From CAJINA01 sp964647585 (GTDB lineage Bacteria; Desulfobacterota; Desulfobacteria; Desulfobacterales; CAJINA01), in assembly GCA_964647585.1 (NCBI GenBank), contig CAZYGG010000010.1:10110-74109 (forward strand): 64,000 nucleotides of DNA. The letters run 5' to 3'. Shown in pieces: positions 43,189-52,035 of the stretch; position 1 is the stretch's first letter; each line of letters starts with the position of its first letter. The notes beneath the pieces are model-generated. The model did no database searches. It worked only from the letters and a program-made list of their open reading frames with translations, and had not been told where the DNA came from. The position numbers were made by a program, and so were the translations under genes.

Positions 43189-43389
43189 AGGGCAACTGTC
43201 TTTCGTGTATGACCGGGCAATAAAAGGATTGGTCGTTGGCCGACTGTTTTTGTATACACGCATGCCAACAGAAAGTCAAAAATTAGCCCGGTTTTCACGG
43301 TCGTAAAACTATTGGACAGAATAAAGACAACCATGTATCTGTTAGAAACGGTTTCTGGTGCCGAACCCTGTTGAATCGAGGCTGATAAA

Positions 43390-43776
43390 ATGGTGATCCG
43401 GATTCTTTGTGTGGGTATGGGTGGCTTTCTGGGCGCGATCTTGAGATACGCGATCAGCGGCCAGGTGCAAAACTGGTCTAAAAGTATCGATTTTCCTTAC
43501 GGGACCCTGGTGGTCAATATTCTCGGGTGCTTGGTAATAGGCCTGCTCTCCTATCTTTCCGAGACGCGGGGGATGTTTTCGGCCGAGGTCCGGCTGTGTG
43601 TGTTTATCGGAATTTTGGGATCCTTCACGACCTATTCAACATTTTCCAATGAGGCCATGACCCTGCTGGGTGACGGGAAGCACCTTGCTGCCCTGACGTA
43701 TATCGGCGCCCATCTGTTTCTCGGGCTGGGCGCTGTATGGCTGGGGCATGTGCTGGCCTGGCAAATCTGGAGGTAA
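43390..43776 (+). CDS. crcB: Fluoride efflux channel CrcB/Fluc
   Basis: 128-residue dual-topology fluoride channel with four membrane spans. Motifs GGFLGAILRYAIS (about 11-23), GTLVVNILGCLVIG (Asn lining the pore), and GSFTTYSTFSNEAM with the conserved FxxxF-type Phe residues. GAGG ribosome site. The DUF190 gene starts 3 bp after its stop. I looked for a fluoride riboswitch in 43264-43389 and did not find a convincing one. Confidence 0.94.
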   Translation: MVIRILCVGMGGFLGAILRYAISGQVQNWSKSIDFPYGTLVVNILGCLVIGLLSYLSETRGMFSAEVRLCVFIGILGSFTTYSTFSNEAMTLLGDGKHLAALTYIGAHLFLGLGAVWLGHVLAWQIWR

Positions 43777-43779
43777 AAT

Positions 43780-44115
43780 ATGGTGCTCCCTGAAGACGGT
43801 TGTCTGCTGCGCATCTTTATCGGTGAGAGTGAAAAAGTGGATGGAAAACCACTGTATCAGAAACTCGTGGAAAAAGCCCGGGCCAATGGTTTGGCCGGGG
43901 CCACCGTCTGGCGGGGTATGATGGGCTACGGGGCCAATAGCTGCATCCATACCAGCAAGATTCTGCGATTATCCCAGGATCTGCCGGTTATCGTGGAAAT
44001 CGTGGATGCCCGCGAAAAGCTGGAGGCATTTCTTGCGGAAATCGACAGCATGATAAAAGGCGGCCTGGCCACGCTGGAGAAGGCGCAGGTTCATTTTTAT
44101 CGATCCAACAAATAG
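43780..44115 (+). CDS. DUF190 domain-containing protein
   Basis: 111 residues, ferredoxin-like alpha/beta fold of the PII-like superfamily, frequently found fused to or beside CrcB. Visible: LLRIFIGESEKVDGKPLYQKLVEKARANGLAGATVWRG, SSKI-type HTSKILRLSQDLPVIVEIVD, typical of the family. Ribosome site GGAGG overlaps the end of crcB, so the pair is translated together; it may sense a nucleotide or ion to modulate fluoride export (inference). Confidence 0.9.
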   Translation: MVLPEDGCLLRIFIGESEKVDGKPLYQKLVEKARANGLAGATVWRGMMGYGANSCIHTSKILRLSQDLPVIVEIVDAREKLEAFLAEIDSMIKGGLATLEKAQVHFYRSNK

Positions 44116-44185
44116 ACTTCCCCTGTAATAAGGGTGTTTTTGGCATTCCGGCAGAGCGGTAAACACAAAATGGCACAGATGTCTG

Positions 44186-44257
44186 ATGGTTCAGAGGGTC
44201 AGGGTTCAGAGGTTTTCGGTTTTAACCTTGAACGGGGAACCCTGAACCGGGAACCTG
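44186..44257. repeat. Inverted GGTTCAG-word array
   Basis: Left GGTTCAGA, GGGTCA, GGGTTCAGA; right CCTTGAACGG, GGAACCCTGAACCGGGAACC. Words match the outer arms at 13116-13345 and the half array at about 45288-45318. Confidence 0.65.
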
Positions 44258-44334
44258 CGTCCCATTTATTAAAGCTCTGCCAGCCTCTCTTCGGGGGGGT
44301 GAGATAAAACCAAAACAATGAAAAGGAGATGGAC

Positions 44335-44754
44335 ATGAAACCGGAAGTCATACAGACGGATAAGGCTCCGGCGGCTATAGGCCCGTATTCCCAGGGCATT
44401 GCCGCGGGATCACTGGTATTTGTAAGCGGCCAGCTGGGCATGCACCCGGAAACGGGCGAACTGGCGGGCGACTCGGTGGAGACCCAGGCCCGGCAGGCCC
44501 TTGATAACCTGAGCCAGGTGCTGGGTGCGGCCGGGGTGGGGCTGGAACAGGTGGTCGCCGTGGATGTGTTTTTGACCGATATGGAAGACTTCATGACATT
44601 CAATGGAATCTACGAGAGTTATTTTACCGACCACAAGCCGGCCCGGGCCGTGGTGGCCGTCCGGGCCCTGCCCAAGGGCGGCTGCGTGGAGATCAAGTGC
44701 GTGGCGGTCAAAGCCGATACTCCCGCGGATTACACGGACGCCACTGTGATGTAA
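44335..44754 (+). CDS. ridA: RidA family protein (enamine/imine deaminase)
   Basis: Hydrolyses reactive enamines/imines released by PLP enzymes. 139 residues from the ATG at 44335 (AAAAGGAG at 6 bp; an ATG two codons earlier touches the box). IGPYSQGIAAGSLVFVSGQLG, the catalytic Arg in DHKPARAVVAVRALPKG and CVEIKCVAVKAD are typical. It carries a short C-terminal extension (about 12 residues). A cupin gene follows after 78 bp. Confidence 0.92.
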   Translation: MKPEVIQTDKAPAAIGPYSQGIAAGSLVFVSGQLGMHPETGELAGDSVETQARQALDNLSQVLGAAGVGLEQVVAVDVFLTDMEDFMTFNGIYESYFTDHKPARAVVAVRALPKGGCVEIKCVAVKADTPADYTDATVM

Positions 44755-44832
44755 TCAGGCGCAGTCCAAACGAATTGAAAATTGAATTGAAACCTACCCT
44801 GAGTGCCATAAAAAACATCGGAGGAGGACGCA

Positions 44833-45246
44833 ATGGAAATTGCCAGTTTCAAAGATTGTGAGGATGTAAAAGTAGAAAAATTTCCGTTTAAAGGTACCCA
44901 GCGCGATGTGACGGGCACCAGCATTCGCTGGTTGTCACGTTACGGGGATGACGGTACCGGTTACCCGGAGTACGGACTGCGTTATTTCACGATTCAACCC
45001 GGCGGCGAGATCCCGGTACACAATCACTTCTATCACCAGACCATGTATATATTGAATGGAACATTTGAATGTTATCAATATGATATGGAGACGGAAACGG
45101 CTGTTAAGACGGTCGTTACCGGGGCCGGGGATTTCATTTACGTGCCCAGCCTGGAACCGCACGGTATGAAGAATATTGGCGATGGACCGGCCGCATTTCT
45201 CTGCTGTATTGCCAATGTTTATGCTGATGGATCGCCTCCCGAGTAG
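44833..45246 (+). CDS. Cupin domain-containing protein
   Basis: 137 residues. Single cupin barrel: motif 1 PGGEIPVHNHFYHQTMYILNGTFECY (His-x-His...Glu replaced by a Gln/Tyr-type pattern, so metal ligands His57, His59 and His62 are visible), motif 2 GAGDFIYVPSLEPHGMKNIG (third His). GGAGGAGG ribosome site. Adjacent to ridA and upstream of a FadR-type regulator and LIV transporter; could be an isomerase or sensor in the same pathway, not recognised further. Confidence 0.85.
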   Translation: MEIASFKDCEDVKVEKFPFKGTQRDVTGTSIRWLSRYGDDGTGYPEYGLRYFTIQPGGEIPVHNHFYHQTMYILNGTFECYQYDMETETAVKTVVTGAGDFIYVPSLEPHGMKNIGDGPAAFLCCIANVYADGSPPE

Positions 45247-45378
45247 TAAAAAGACCAGTTACTCTGGTTGTGTCTATGGAAATAGGGTTCAAGGGTCCAA
45301 GGATTCGAGGGGCCAAGTGAAAAGCTAAAATCTTTTCAAGCCTAAAAGACGGTATCACCGGAGCCGCAAGAGTACTAT

Positions 45379-45543
45379 AAGGCGTCTCAAAAAGCGAATT
45401 TTGGTTCCCCGCAAAAAGCACGGGATCTGCGACAAGTGCGGCGGACACAACATTCAAACCGGAGGAATATTATAGTATTTTGAGGATTGGAATTTTGCGT
45501 CCAATGCCGAGATTAGGCCAAAAGACTTTTTTGAGATGGCTTC
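45379..45543. repeat. Palindromic element A2 (inverted relative to A4)
   Basis: Arms AAGGCGTCTCAAAAAGCGAA...TTTTGGTTC and GGCCAAAAGACTTTTTTGAG-ATGGCTTC pair; the reverse complement closely follows element A4 at 51604, with about 20 extra bases inside one arm (GCAAAAAGCACGGGATCTGC). Confidence 0.75.
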
Positions 45544-45675
45544 TACTATCGATTCCGAATCCATGATTGGCCAACCAAGCCGGGGCCGCGAAATTTAAAT
45601 GCGGGATTGCCTTGATGCTAACCCGAGCCCGGCGATGGGCGACATTTATAACATGGCGCTGAGCCGGGTTTTGCC

Positions 45676-45704
45676 TTGACATTTCGTCCAAAGAAACATA
45701 GAAA
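45676..45704 (+). promoter_or_regulatory. Probable promoter of the FadR-type regulator / liv genes
   Basis: TTGACA at 45676-45681, 17-bp spacer, TAGAAA at 45699-45704 (4/6 to TATAAT), 111 bp before the regulator start. Confidence 0.45.
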
Positions 45705-45815
45705 GGTCGAACCATTATAAAGGCGGTTGGCTTCCCATGGAAAAAGCACTTCGCCACTGGTAATTGCGGGGTTGGTGCATGGGGACCGGCCGTAAAACGT
45801 TTTGGAAGCAGGTCT

Positions 45816-46535
45816 ATGTTTCGGGCAGCCAGGCAAAACCGGATTTTCCAAGATGTGGTGGACCAGATTCAGGAGGCCATCCTGGGGGGTACCCTGAAGC
45901 CGGGGGATATGCTGCCGCCGGAAAGGGAGCTCAAGGAGACCTTTGCCATCAGCCGGGGGACCCTGCGCGAAGCCCTGCGTGTTCTCGAGCAGAAAGGCCT
46001 GATCGAAATCAGGCTCGGGGTGAACGGCGGGGCGGTTGTAAAAGCGGATGACACAACCGGCCAGTTCAGTGACAGCCTTGACCTGCTGATTCGTTTCCAG
46101 AAAATTTCCCTGACACACCTGGCCGAGTTTCGCGAAGATGTCGAGGGCAATGTGGCCGCGGTAGCCGCGGAAAGGGCCGACAAGCAAGACATTCGCAAAC
46201 TGGAGGCCTTACTACAAACCGCCGGAACGCATGTTCAAAAAGGAAAGGCCGGATGGGATGATTTTCTGATTGTAGACCGGCAGATCCACCAGGAATTGGC
46301 CCGGATTACCGGCAACCCCATCTATTTTTTTATCAATAAAATGGTCCACGACAACATCCAGCGCTATTATGACGATTTTCTGCCCCCTGATAAAGGGCGG
46401 ATAAAGGAAAACTATGCGGACCTGTGCAATATTGTCGAACTGGTGAAAATGGGGAAGGCCGCCGATGTCAGGCTGCTGGCCCAAAAGCATGTGCGCCGGT
46501 TCAACGAATATATGATGGATAACAAGGATGTTTAA
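45816..46535 (+). CDS. GntR/FadR-family transcriptional regulator
   Basis: 239 residues. N-terminal winged HTH: VDQIQEAILGGTLKPGDMLPPERELKETFAISRGTLREALRVLEQKGLIEIRLG (about 15-70). C-terminal FCD ligand domain with FREDVEGNVA, DRQIHQELARITGNP (metal-type Asp and His), and HVRRFNEYM near the end. Immediately upstream of livG (23 bp), so it probably controls the transporter in response to its substrate or a metabolite. Confidence 0.9.
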   Translation: MFRAARQNRIFQDVVDQIQEAILGGTLKPGDMLPPERELKETFAISRGTLREALRVLEQKGLIEIRLGVNGGAVVKADDTTGQFSDSLDLLIRFQKISLTHLAEFREDVEGNVAAVAAERADKQDIRKLEALLQTAGTHVQKGKAGWDDFLIVDRQIHQELARITGNPIYFFINKMVHDNIQRYYDDFLPPDKGRIKENYADLCNIVELVKMGKAADVRLLAQKHVRRFNEYMMDNKDV

Positions 46536-46558
46536 AAGCTAAATCAGAATTTGGAATT

Positions 46559-47344
46559 ATGGCGACATTAGAACTCAAGAACATCAGTGTACGGTTCGGG
46601 GGGCTGCTGGCCCTGTCTGAAATCAGTTTTGCGATCAACTCGGGGGAGATCCTGGGCCTGATCGGTCCCAACGGGGCCGGTAAGACCACCATTTTCAATG
46701 TCCTTACCGGTGTCTACCAGGCTTCCAGCGGCGATGTGCTGTTTAACGGGGAATCCATTCTGGGCAACCGCCCTCACGAAATCTTTAAAAACGGAATTGC
46801 CCGGACATTTCAGAATATCAGGCTTTTTTCCAATATGACGGCTGTTGAAAATGCCATGGTGGCCCGGCATTGCCGCTCTAAGAAAGGTGTAGTCGGCGCG
46901 ATTTTACGGACGCGTTCGCAAAAAAGGGAAGAGAAACAGATCCGGGCGGATGCCCGCGAGGCGTTGTCTTTCATGGGCGTGGAGAAGTTCGCCGACACGG
47001 TTGCCAGCAACCTGCCTTACGGCCACCAGCGGCGACTTGAAATTGCACGGGCACTCTCTTCAAAGCCGGAAGTACTGTTGCTGGACGAACCGGCGGCCGG
47101 CATGAACCCGGCGGAAAGCGCGGAACTGATGAAGGACATTTCACGGATATCCGAGCTGGGCGTGGACGTTCTCCTGGTTGAACACGATATGAAGGTCGTC
47201 ATGGGTGTGTGTAACCGCATCGTGTGTGTGGACCACGGTGTAAAAATAGCAGAGGGCGGGCCGGATGAAATCCAGAACAACGACAAGGTGATCGAGGCGT
47301 ATCTGGGACAGCCGGCCGGCGATTCAACTGGTACTTCCCAATAA
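46559..47344 (+). CDS. livG: Branched-chain amino acid ABC transporter ATPase LivG
   Basis: 261 residues. Walker A GPNGAGKTT (about 36-44), the LivG-type Q-loop RTFQNIRLFSNMTAVENAMVA, signature LPYGHQRRLEIARALSS (LSGGQ equivalent YGHQRR), Walker B EVLLLDEPAAGMNP and switch His in LVEHDMKVVM. First structural gene of livGKHMF after the regulator; the binding-protein gene follows after a palindromic element. Confidence 0.93.
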   Translation: MATLELKNISVRFGGLLALSEISFAINSGEILGLIGPNGAGKTTIFNVLTGVYQASSGDVLFNGESILGNRPHEIFKNGIARTFQNIRLFSNMTAVENAMVARHCRSKKGVVGAILRTRSQKREEKQIRADAREALSFMGVEKFADTVASNLPYGHQRRLEIARALSSKPEVLLLDEPAAGMNPAESAELMKDISRISELGVDVLLVEHDMKVVMGVCNRIVCVDHGVKIAEGGPDEIQNNDKVIEAYLGQPAGDSTGTSQ

Positions 47345-47369
47345 AGGTGTTGGGAGCGTACTGATAAAT

Positions 47370-47514
47370 AGTGTCTATCCACAAATGGTAGATTTTGGTT
47401 CAGGGCAAGGCTTGAACGTTTTTGAGACCGCAGGCATAGTGTGTCTATGTTGAGGATCGCAAAATAGCGAAAACGCAGCTCTGGGCCAAAAGATGCCGTT
47501 TGTGGATGGACACT
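47370..47514. repeat. Palindromic element A3 between livG and livK
   Basis: Arms AGTGTCTATCCACAAATGG...TTTTGGTTCAGGG and CTGGGCCAAAAGATGCC-GTTTGTGGATGGACACT are reverse complementary. The core contains CGTTTTTGAGACCGCAGGC and CTATGTTGAGGATCGC. It lies inside the operon, 25 bp after the livG stop. Confidence 0.85.
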
Positions 47515-47536
47515 AAATAACCAAGGAGGGATAGCG

Positions 47537-48673
47537 ATGAGGAAAAAACAGTTTATCATGTTGGTGATGGGGCTTATGCTGGTGCCGTTTCTGATGACCA
47601 CTGCATCTGCAAAAACACTGAAGATCGGTTCCATGGGGCCTTTGACGGGACCGTATGCGGCCGACGGTAATGATATTAAAAATGGTGTTCTGTGCGCCAT
47701 CGACGTGGTCAATGCCGAGGGTGGAGTACCGGGATTTGATAAAATCGAGCTCTTCCCCCAGGACACGGCCTGTGACCCCAAACAGGCGGTTGCCGCGGCC
47801 AACAAGCTGATCAACCTTGAAGTGACCGGCGTTGTCGGCGCTTACTGCTCTTCTTCCACCATTCCGGCCTCGGCCACCCTGGCCGAAGAAGACATTCTCA
47901 TGCTCACCCCGGCCTCCACCCATCAGGATGTGACCGACCGCGGTCTGCCCTACATGTTTCGTATGTGTGGGCGGGATGACGATCAGGCTCCGGCCGCTGT
48001 CAAGTTTATGATGGAAGGCCTGAAAGCCAAGACGGTTTTCATCGTTGACGACAAGACCACCTACTCCCAGGGCCTGGCCGACGGCGTGCGGATGAATGCC
48101 GAAAAAATGGGTATGAAAGTTCTTGGGCACGATCACGTTAACCAGGGTGACAAGGATTTTTCCGCTATCCTGACCATGGTCAAAAGGGCCAACGCGGATG
48201 TATTCTACATGTCACTCCAGAACCATGCTTCCGGGAGTCTCATGGCCATCCAGGCCAAGCGTATGGGCCTGAAGTCCAAGATCCTGAGCCAGGATGCCAT
48301 GTTCCACCCCAACTTTGTAAAAGTTGCCAAGGCTGCTGCCGAGGGTGTTTATGTAACGTACGGTTACACCGACAAGTCCACCCCGGCCTTCAAAGCCTAT
48401 GAAAAAAGATTTACCGCGAACTATGGTGAAATCGGAGCTTATGGTACCTACGCCTACGATGCGGCCATTGCATACTTCAAAGCTGTGAAAATGGCCAAAT
48501 CTACCGATCCCGCCAAAGTAAAAGCTGCCCTGCTCAAACTGGACTACCAGGGTGCTTCCAAGCACGTGAAATTCAAAAAGAACGGCGACTCCGGTTCTTC
48601 CTATGTTGCTTTCAAAATCACCGATGGTGAATATAAGCTGTACTGGACTCCGGAAGCCGGGTTCGTAAAATAG
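47537..48673 (+). CDS. livK: Branched-chain amino acid ABC transporter substrate-binding protein
   Basis: Periplasmic binding protein of 378 residues. Signal peptide MRKKQFIMLVMGLMLVPFLMTTASA with cleavage near residue 25-26. LKIGSMGPLTGPYAADGNDIKNGV, FPQDTACDPKQAVAAANKLIN, and GAYCSSSTIPASATLAEEDILMLTPASTHQDVTDRG match the LivJ/LivK family (type I periplasmic fold). The substrate may be a branched-chain amino acid or another hydrophobic acid. Followed by a strong stem-loop that likely raises its level over the permeases. Confidence 0.92.
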   Translation: MRKKQFIMLVMGLMLVPFLMTTASAKTLKIGSMGPLTGPYAADGNDIKNGVLCAIDVVNAEGGVPGFDKIELFPQDTACDPKQAVAAANKLINLEVTGVVGAYCSSSTIPASATLAEEDILMLTPASTHQDVTDRGLPYMFRMCGRDDDQAPAAVKFMMEGLKAKTVFIVDDKTTYSQGLADGVRMNAEKMGMKVLGHDHVNQGDKDFSAILTMVKRANADVFYMSLQNHASGSLMAIQAKRMGLKSKILSQDAMFHPNFVKVAKAAAEGVYVTYGYTDKSTPAFKAYEKRFTANYGEIGAYGTYAYDAAIAYFKAVKMAKSTDPAKVKAALLKLDYQGASKHVKFKKNGDSGSSYVAFKITDGEYKLYWTPEAGFVK

Positions 48674-48684
48674 AAGTTGCCTAA

Positions 48685-48722
48685 AAAGATCACCCGGTCG
48701 ACCAGACCGGGTGATCTTTGTT
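48685..48722 (+). terminator. Perfect stem-loop after livK (partial terminator)
   Basis: AAAGATCACCCGGTC-gacca-GACCGGGTGATCTTT, 15-bp perfect stem followed only by TTTG. In operons with a binding-protein gene such structures usually reduce read-through to permeases or stabilise the upstream mRNA. Confidence 0.8.
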
Positions 48723-48759
48723 CAGCATGTGTTTAACTGAATATTACAATTGGAATAAA

Positions 48760-49671
48760 ATGGAATATTTCATTCAACAGCTGATCAACGGTTTGACCCT
48801 GGGAGGGCTCTACGCACTTATCGCTCTCGGTTACACCATGGTCTACGGCGTGATCCAGCTTATCAATTTTGCTCATGGTGAATTCTTTGCAGCCGGTGGT
48901 TATGTGGGGGTTATCCTGCTCAACTATTTTGCCGGGCTCGGTTTCATGCATTCACATCCTGTGCTCTGCCTGACCGGCTCCTTTATTCTGACCATGACTT
49001 ATTGCGCTTTTCTGGCCATGGCTGCCGAAAAGATTGCCTACAAGCCGCTTCGCCGGGAATCCCGGCTGGCCGCTCTGCTTTCAGCCCTGGGTATGTCGAT
49101 CTTTCTCTCCAACGGTCTGATGTTGACCCAGGGGGTTTTTGATGCGCCCTATCCCGGCGAGTATTTTGATGGCGGATTCGAGTTCGGCATGATCAGCATC
49201 AGTTACCTGCAGATTATGATCGTGGCCCTTACCGCGTTTTTACTTGTGGCGCTGAATATCCTGGTTTTCAAAACCCGGATCGGGATGGCCATGCGGGCCA
49301 CGGCCCAGGACAAGATTATGTCCTCCCTGGTTTCCATCAGCGCCAACCGGATCATCTCCCTGACCTTTGCCATTGGCGCCGGGCTGGCTGCCGCGGCAGG
49401 GATCATGGTGGGCTTGTATTATGGTTCGGTGCGTTACGATATGGGCTTCGTTCCCGGTATCAAGGCGTTTGCCGCCGCGGTACTGGGCGGAATCGGCAAC
49501 ATCACCGGCGCCATGCTCGGCGGGCTGATTATCGGCATGGTCGAGGTCTTCGGGGCCGGCTACATCTCCGGTCAGTACAAGGATGTGTTTGCCTTTATTA
49601 TCCTGATCGCGGTTTTATATTTTAAACCGACTGGCATTATGGGCGAGAATATCGATGATACAAGAGTTTAA
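48760..49671 (+). CDS. livH: Branched-chain amino acid ABC transporter permease LivH
   Basis: 303 residues from the ATG at 48760, chosen because LivH begins MEYFIQQLINGLTLGGLYALIALGYTMVYGVIQLINFAHGEF; the longer frame upstream runs into the stem-loop. About eight membrane spans; GMAMRATAQDKIMSSLVSISANRIISLTFAIGAGLAAAAGI is the ATPase-contact loop. Overlaps livM by 17 bp. Confidence 0.93.
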   Translation: MEYFIQQLINGLTLGGLYALIALGYTMVYGVIQLINFAHGEFFAAGGYVGVILLNYFAGLGFMHSHPVLCLTGSFILTMTYCAFLAMAAEKIAYKPLRRESRLAALLSALGMSIFLSNGLMLTQGVFDAPYPGEYFDGGFEFGMISISYLQIMIVALTAFLLVALNILVFKTRIGMAMRATAQDKIMSSLVSISANRIISLTFAIGAGLAAAAGIMVGLYYGSVRYDMGFVPGIKAFAAAVLGGIGNITGAMLGGLIIGMVEVFGAGYISGQYKDVFAFIILIAVLYFKPTGIMGENIDDTRV

Positions 49672-50881
49672 TAAAATCTGGAAAAGTTATGCTATCGGCC
49701 TGATCTGGCTTTTTGGGCTGCTGTGGCCGCTTTTGGGGATTCACCCGGACGGCACGCTCTCCTTTGGCAAAACCTTTACCGTATGGCTGTACATCGCATG
49801 CGGCTCTTTTGTCTGCCTGCTTTTGTACCTGATGAATAAAAGCGGGACGTTTTCCGGGGTAACCCGCCCGCTGTCGGCCGCCCGGGAGAAAGCGGGACTT
49901 TTTGCGGGCACGGTTCCCGTTTGGGTCTGGCTGGCCCTGGCCCTGGTGCTGGCCTGCCTGTTCCCGATATTTACCTCGCGCTACCACCAGGATGTGGCCA
50001 TCAATGTTCTGATTTACGTTTGCCTGGGCCTGGGCCTGAATATTGTCGTAGGGCTCGCCGGGATGCTGGATCTGGGGTACATTGCTTTTTACGGCGTGGG
50101 GGCTTACACCTACGCGCTGTTGAATGTGACTTACGGCCTCTCTTTCTGGGTGTGCCTGCCCATCGCGGCCCTGTTTGCCGGAATTGCCGGCTGCATCATC
50201 GGGTACCCGACCCTGCGGATGCGGGGCGACTATCTGGCCATTGTGACCCTTGGCTTCGGCGAAATCGTCCGGCTTATTCTCAACAACTGGATGGACCTGA
50301 CCAACGGACCCAACGGCATTCTGGGTATTAAGGTGCCGAGCATATACATTCCGAGTTTTGAAAATGGGTTTCATTTAGAGCTTTTCCATCTGAAAAAGCT
50401 CTACTACCTGTACTATATCGCCCTGTTTCTGGCGGTCTTCACCATTATCGCGGTTTACCGGTTGAACTTTTCACGGATCGGCCGGGCCTGGGAATCTATC
50501 CGCGAAGATGAGACGGCTGCGGAACTGATGGGCGTCAACACCTTTCTTCTGAAGCTGCTGGCCTACGCCATGGGAGCCACATTTGCGGGTTTAGCAGGAG
50601 CTTTCTTTTCGGCCAGGATGCGCTTTGTCAGTCCCGAAAGCTTCACTTTTCTCGAGTCCGCCATGGTGCTTTGCATGGTCGTTCTGGGTGGCATGGGGTC
50701 GATTCCCGGTATCATTCTGGGCGTGGCCGCGCTGATTGTTCTGCCAGAGGCCTTCCGGGAGTTTGAGCTTTACCGCATGTTGGTTTTCGGTCTGGCCATG
50801 GTTGTCATGATGCTGTTCAGGCCGGCCGGGCTGATCCCGGCCAAGCGGGTCGGCTCCCGATCCGAAGAGAAGGAGGGATAG
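49655..50881 (+). CDS. livM: Branched-chain amino acid ABC transporter permease LivM
   Basis: 408 residues, with the long N-terminal extension typical of LivM (first about 90 residues with two spans before VWLALALVLACLFPIF). NIVVGLAGMLDLGYIAFYGVGAYTYALL, GDYLAIVTLGFGEIVRLILNNWMDLTNGPNGI and the coupling loop RAWESIREDETAAELMGVNTFLLKLLAYAMGATFAGLAGAF are diagnostic. The stop directly abuts the livF start. Confidence 0.93.
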   Translation: MIQEFNKIWKSYAIGLIWLFGLLWPLLGIHPDGTLSFGKTFTVWLYIACGSFVCLLLYLMNKSGTFSGVTRPLSAAREKAGLFAGTVPVWVWLALALVLACLFPIFTSRYHQDVAINVLIYVCLGLGLNIVVGLAGMLDLGYIAFYGVGAYTYALLNVTYGLSFWVCLPIAALFAGIAGCIIGYPTLRMRGDYLAIVTLGFGEIVRLILNNWMDLTNGPNGILGIKVPSIYIPSFENGFHLELFHLKKLYYLYYIALFLAVFTIIAVYRLNFSRIGRAWESIREDETAAELMGVNTFLLKLLAYAMGATFAGLAGAFFSARMRFVSPESFTFLESAMVLCMVVLGGMGSIPGIILGVAALIVLPEAFREFELYRMLVFGLAMVVMMLFRPAGLIPAKRVGSRSEEKEG

Positions 50882-51604
50882 ATGTCCGACCAGCCGATTC
50901 TTGAGTTGCAGAATGTCTATTCCAGCTATGGGCGCATCAAGGCGTTGAAAGGGATATCCATCAAGGTCTTTCCCGGTGAAATCGTGGCCATGATCGGCGC
51001 GAATGGTGCCGGCAAGTCAACTACCCTTATGGCCATTTGCGGGGTCGTCCCTGTTGAACAGGGCGAGATCTTTTATAACGGCAAATCCATCCAGGGCATC
51101 AATGCGGAAAAACTGCCCCCTATGGGCCTTTGCCAGGTGCCCGAAGGGCGCCGGATATTTCCACGGCTCACGGTAGAGGAAAATCTCGAACTGGGCGCTT
51201 TTTACCGCAAGGAACGATCCGCAATTGACGCCGACCTGGCGCACGTTTATGACCTGTTTCCCATTTTGAAAGAGCGGCGCCGCCAGCAGGGCGGCACCCT
51301 GTCCGGTGGCGAGCAGCAGATGCTGGCCGTGGCCCGGGCCCTGATGACCCGGCCGAAAGTACTGCTGCTGGATGAACCCTCCCTGGGACTTGCGCCGCTG
51401 ATTGTTCAGAAGATCTTCGATATCATTGCCACCGTCAACAAGGAAGAGGGCACCACTATTCTCCTGGTGGAGCAGAACGCCAATATGGCCCTGCAGGCCG
51501 CCCAGCGCGGGTATGTACTGGAAACCGGCACGATCAAAATGGAAGACGAAGCCGGGGCGCTGCTGCACAATCCGGAGATCCGAAAAGCGTATCTGGGTGA
51601 GTAG
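50882..51604 (+). CDS. livF: Branched-chain amino acid ABC transporter ATPase LivF
   Basis: 240 residues. Walker A GANGAGKSTT (about 38-47), the LivF-type segment GLCQVPEGRRIFPRLTVEENLELGA, signature LSGGEQQMLAVARALM, Walker B VLLLDEPSLGLAP, switch His replaced by Gln in LLVEQNA as usual for LivF. GGAGG ribosome site inside the end of livM. The TAG stop overlaps palindromic element A4. Confidence 0.94.
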   Translation: MSDQPILELQNVYSSYGRIKALKGISIKVFPGEIVAMIGANGAGKSTTLMAICGVVPVEQGEIFYNGKSIQGINAEKLPPMGLCQVPEGRRIFPRLTVEENLELGAFYRKERSAIDADLAHVYDLFPILKERRRQQGGTLSGGEQQMLAVARALMTRPKVLLLDEPSLGLAPLIVQKIFDIIATVNKEEGTTILLVEQNANMALQAAQRGYVLETGTIKMEDEAGALLHNPEIRKAYLGE

Positions 51605-51744
51605 AAGCTATCTCAAAAAAGTCTTTTGGCCCAATCTCAGCGTTGGGCGCTAAATTCAAATCCTCGAAATACTGCAGTATTCCTCCGGTTTGAATGTAGC
51701 GCCCGCCTTGTCCTTGAACCAAAATCCATTTCTGAGATAGCTTC
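51604..51744. repeat. Palindromic element A4 starting in the livF stop codon
   Basis: Left arm GAAGCTATCTCA...TTTTGGCCC and right arm GAACCAAAATCCATTTCTGAGATAGCTTC (ending 51744) pair over the outer 12 bp exactly. Core has CAAATCCTCGAAATACTGCAG and TATTCCTCCGGTTTG. Its first base is the last base of the livF TAG. Confidence 0.88.
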
Positions 51745-51777
51745 TTATTAATATATACCTGACAATTGATCTTTTCT

Positions 51778-51815
51778 AAAAAGGTCGGTGCAAGTGAATG
51801 CACCGGCCTTTTTTA
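51778..51815 (+). terminator. Intrinsic terminator of the liv operon
   Basis: AAAAAGGTCGGTGCA-agtgaa-TGCACCGGCCTTTTTT: 15-bp stem with a T-run. It follows element A4 by 33 bp. Confidence 0.88.
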
Positions 51816-51893
51816 GGTTGAAATCACGAGCAGCATTTAATACGATCTTAATGATTTCCCATTTCATAGCAATTGTTCTAAATAACTTTCAAT

Positions 51894-51992
51894 GTCGGTA
51901 TCGGGATCGAAATCGCTATCGAAATCGGATTTAGAATGACATTTTCCGGACCCGATTTCGATCCCGATACCGATAGCGATTCCGATTCAGGT
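51894..51992. repeat. Inverted 6-bp word array (GGTATC / CGATNN type)
   Basis: Left: GGTATC, GGGATC, GAAATC, GCTATC, GAAATC, GGATTT. Right: CGATTT, CGATCC, CGATAC, CGATAG, CGATTC, CGATTC. Both arms keep a perfect 6-bp step, around a short 20-bp centre. The gap 51605-52035 otherwise contains element A4 and the terminator. Confidence 0.88.
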
Positions 51993-52035
51993 TGAAACCC
52001 GAAGTTAAATAATAAAACGAACCCGGAGGTCTACC

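Larger units (their letters stand above)
45247..45815. other. 569-bp intergenic region before the FadR-type regulator
   Basis: Contents in order: a half word array TTCAAGGGTCC-AAGGATTCG (about 45288-45318), palindromic element A2 (45379-45543), about 130 bp of unassigned DNA, and a probable promoter (45676-45704). No gene is supported, although short frames exist. Confidence 0.55.

Noticed and set aside
43264..43389. Possible fluoride riboswitch before crcB
   Set aside because: Only a GGCTGATAAAA segment resembles the riboswitch 3' part; the GG-GATG start and the pseudoknot partners are absent.
45544..45675. Remnant of a gene or IS element in the gap before the FadR-type regulator
   Set aside because: Short frames only, no transposase motif or target duplication could be recognised.
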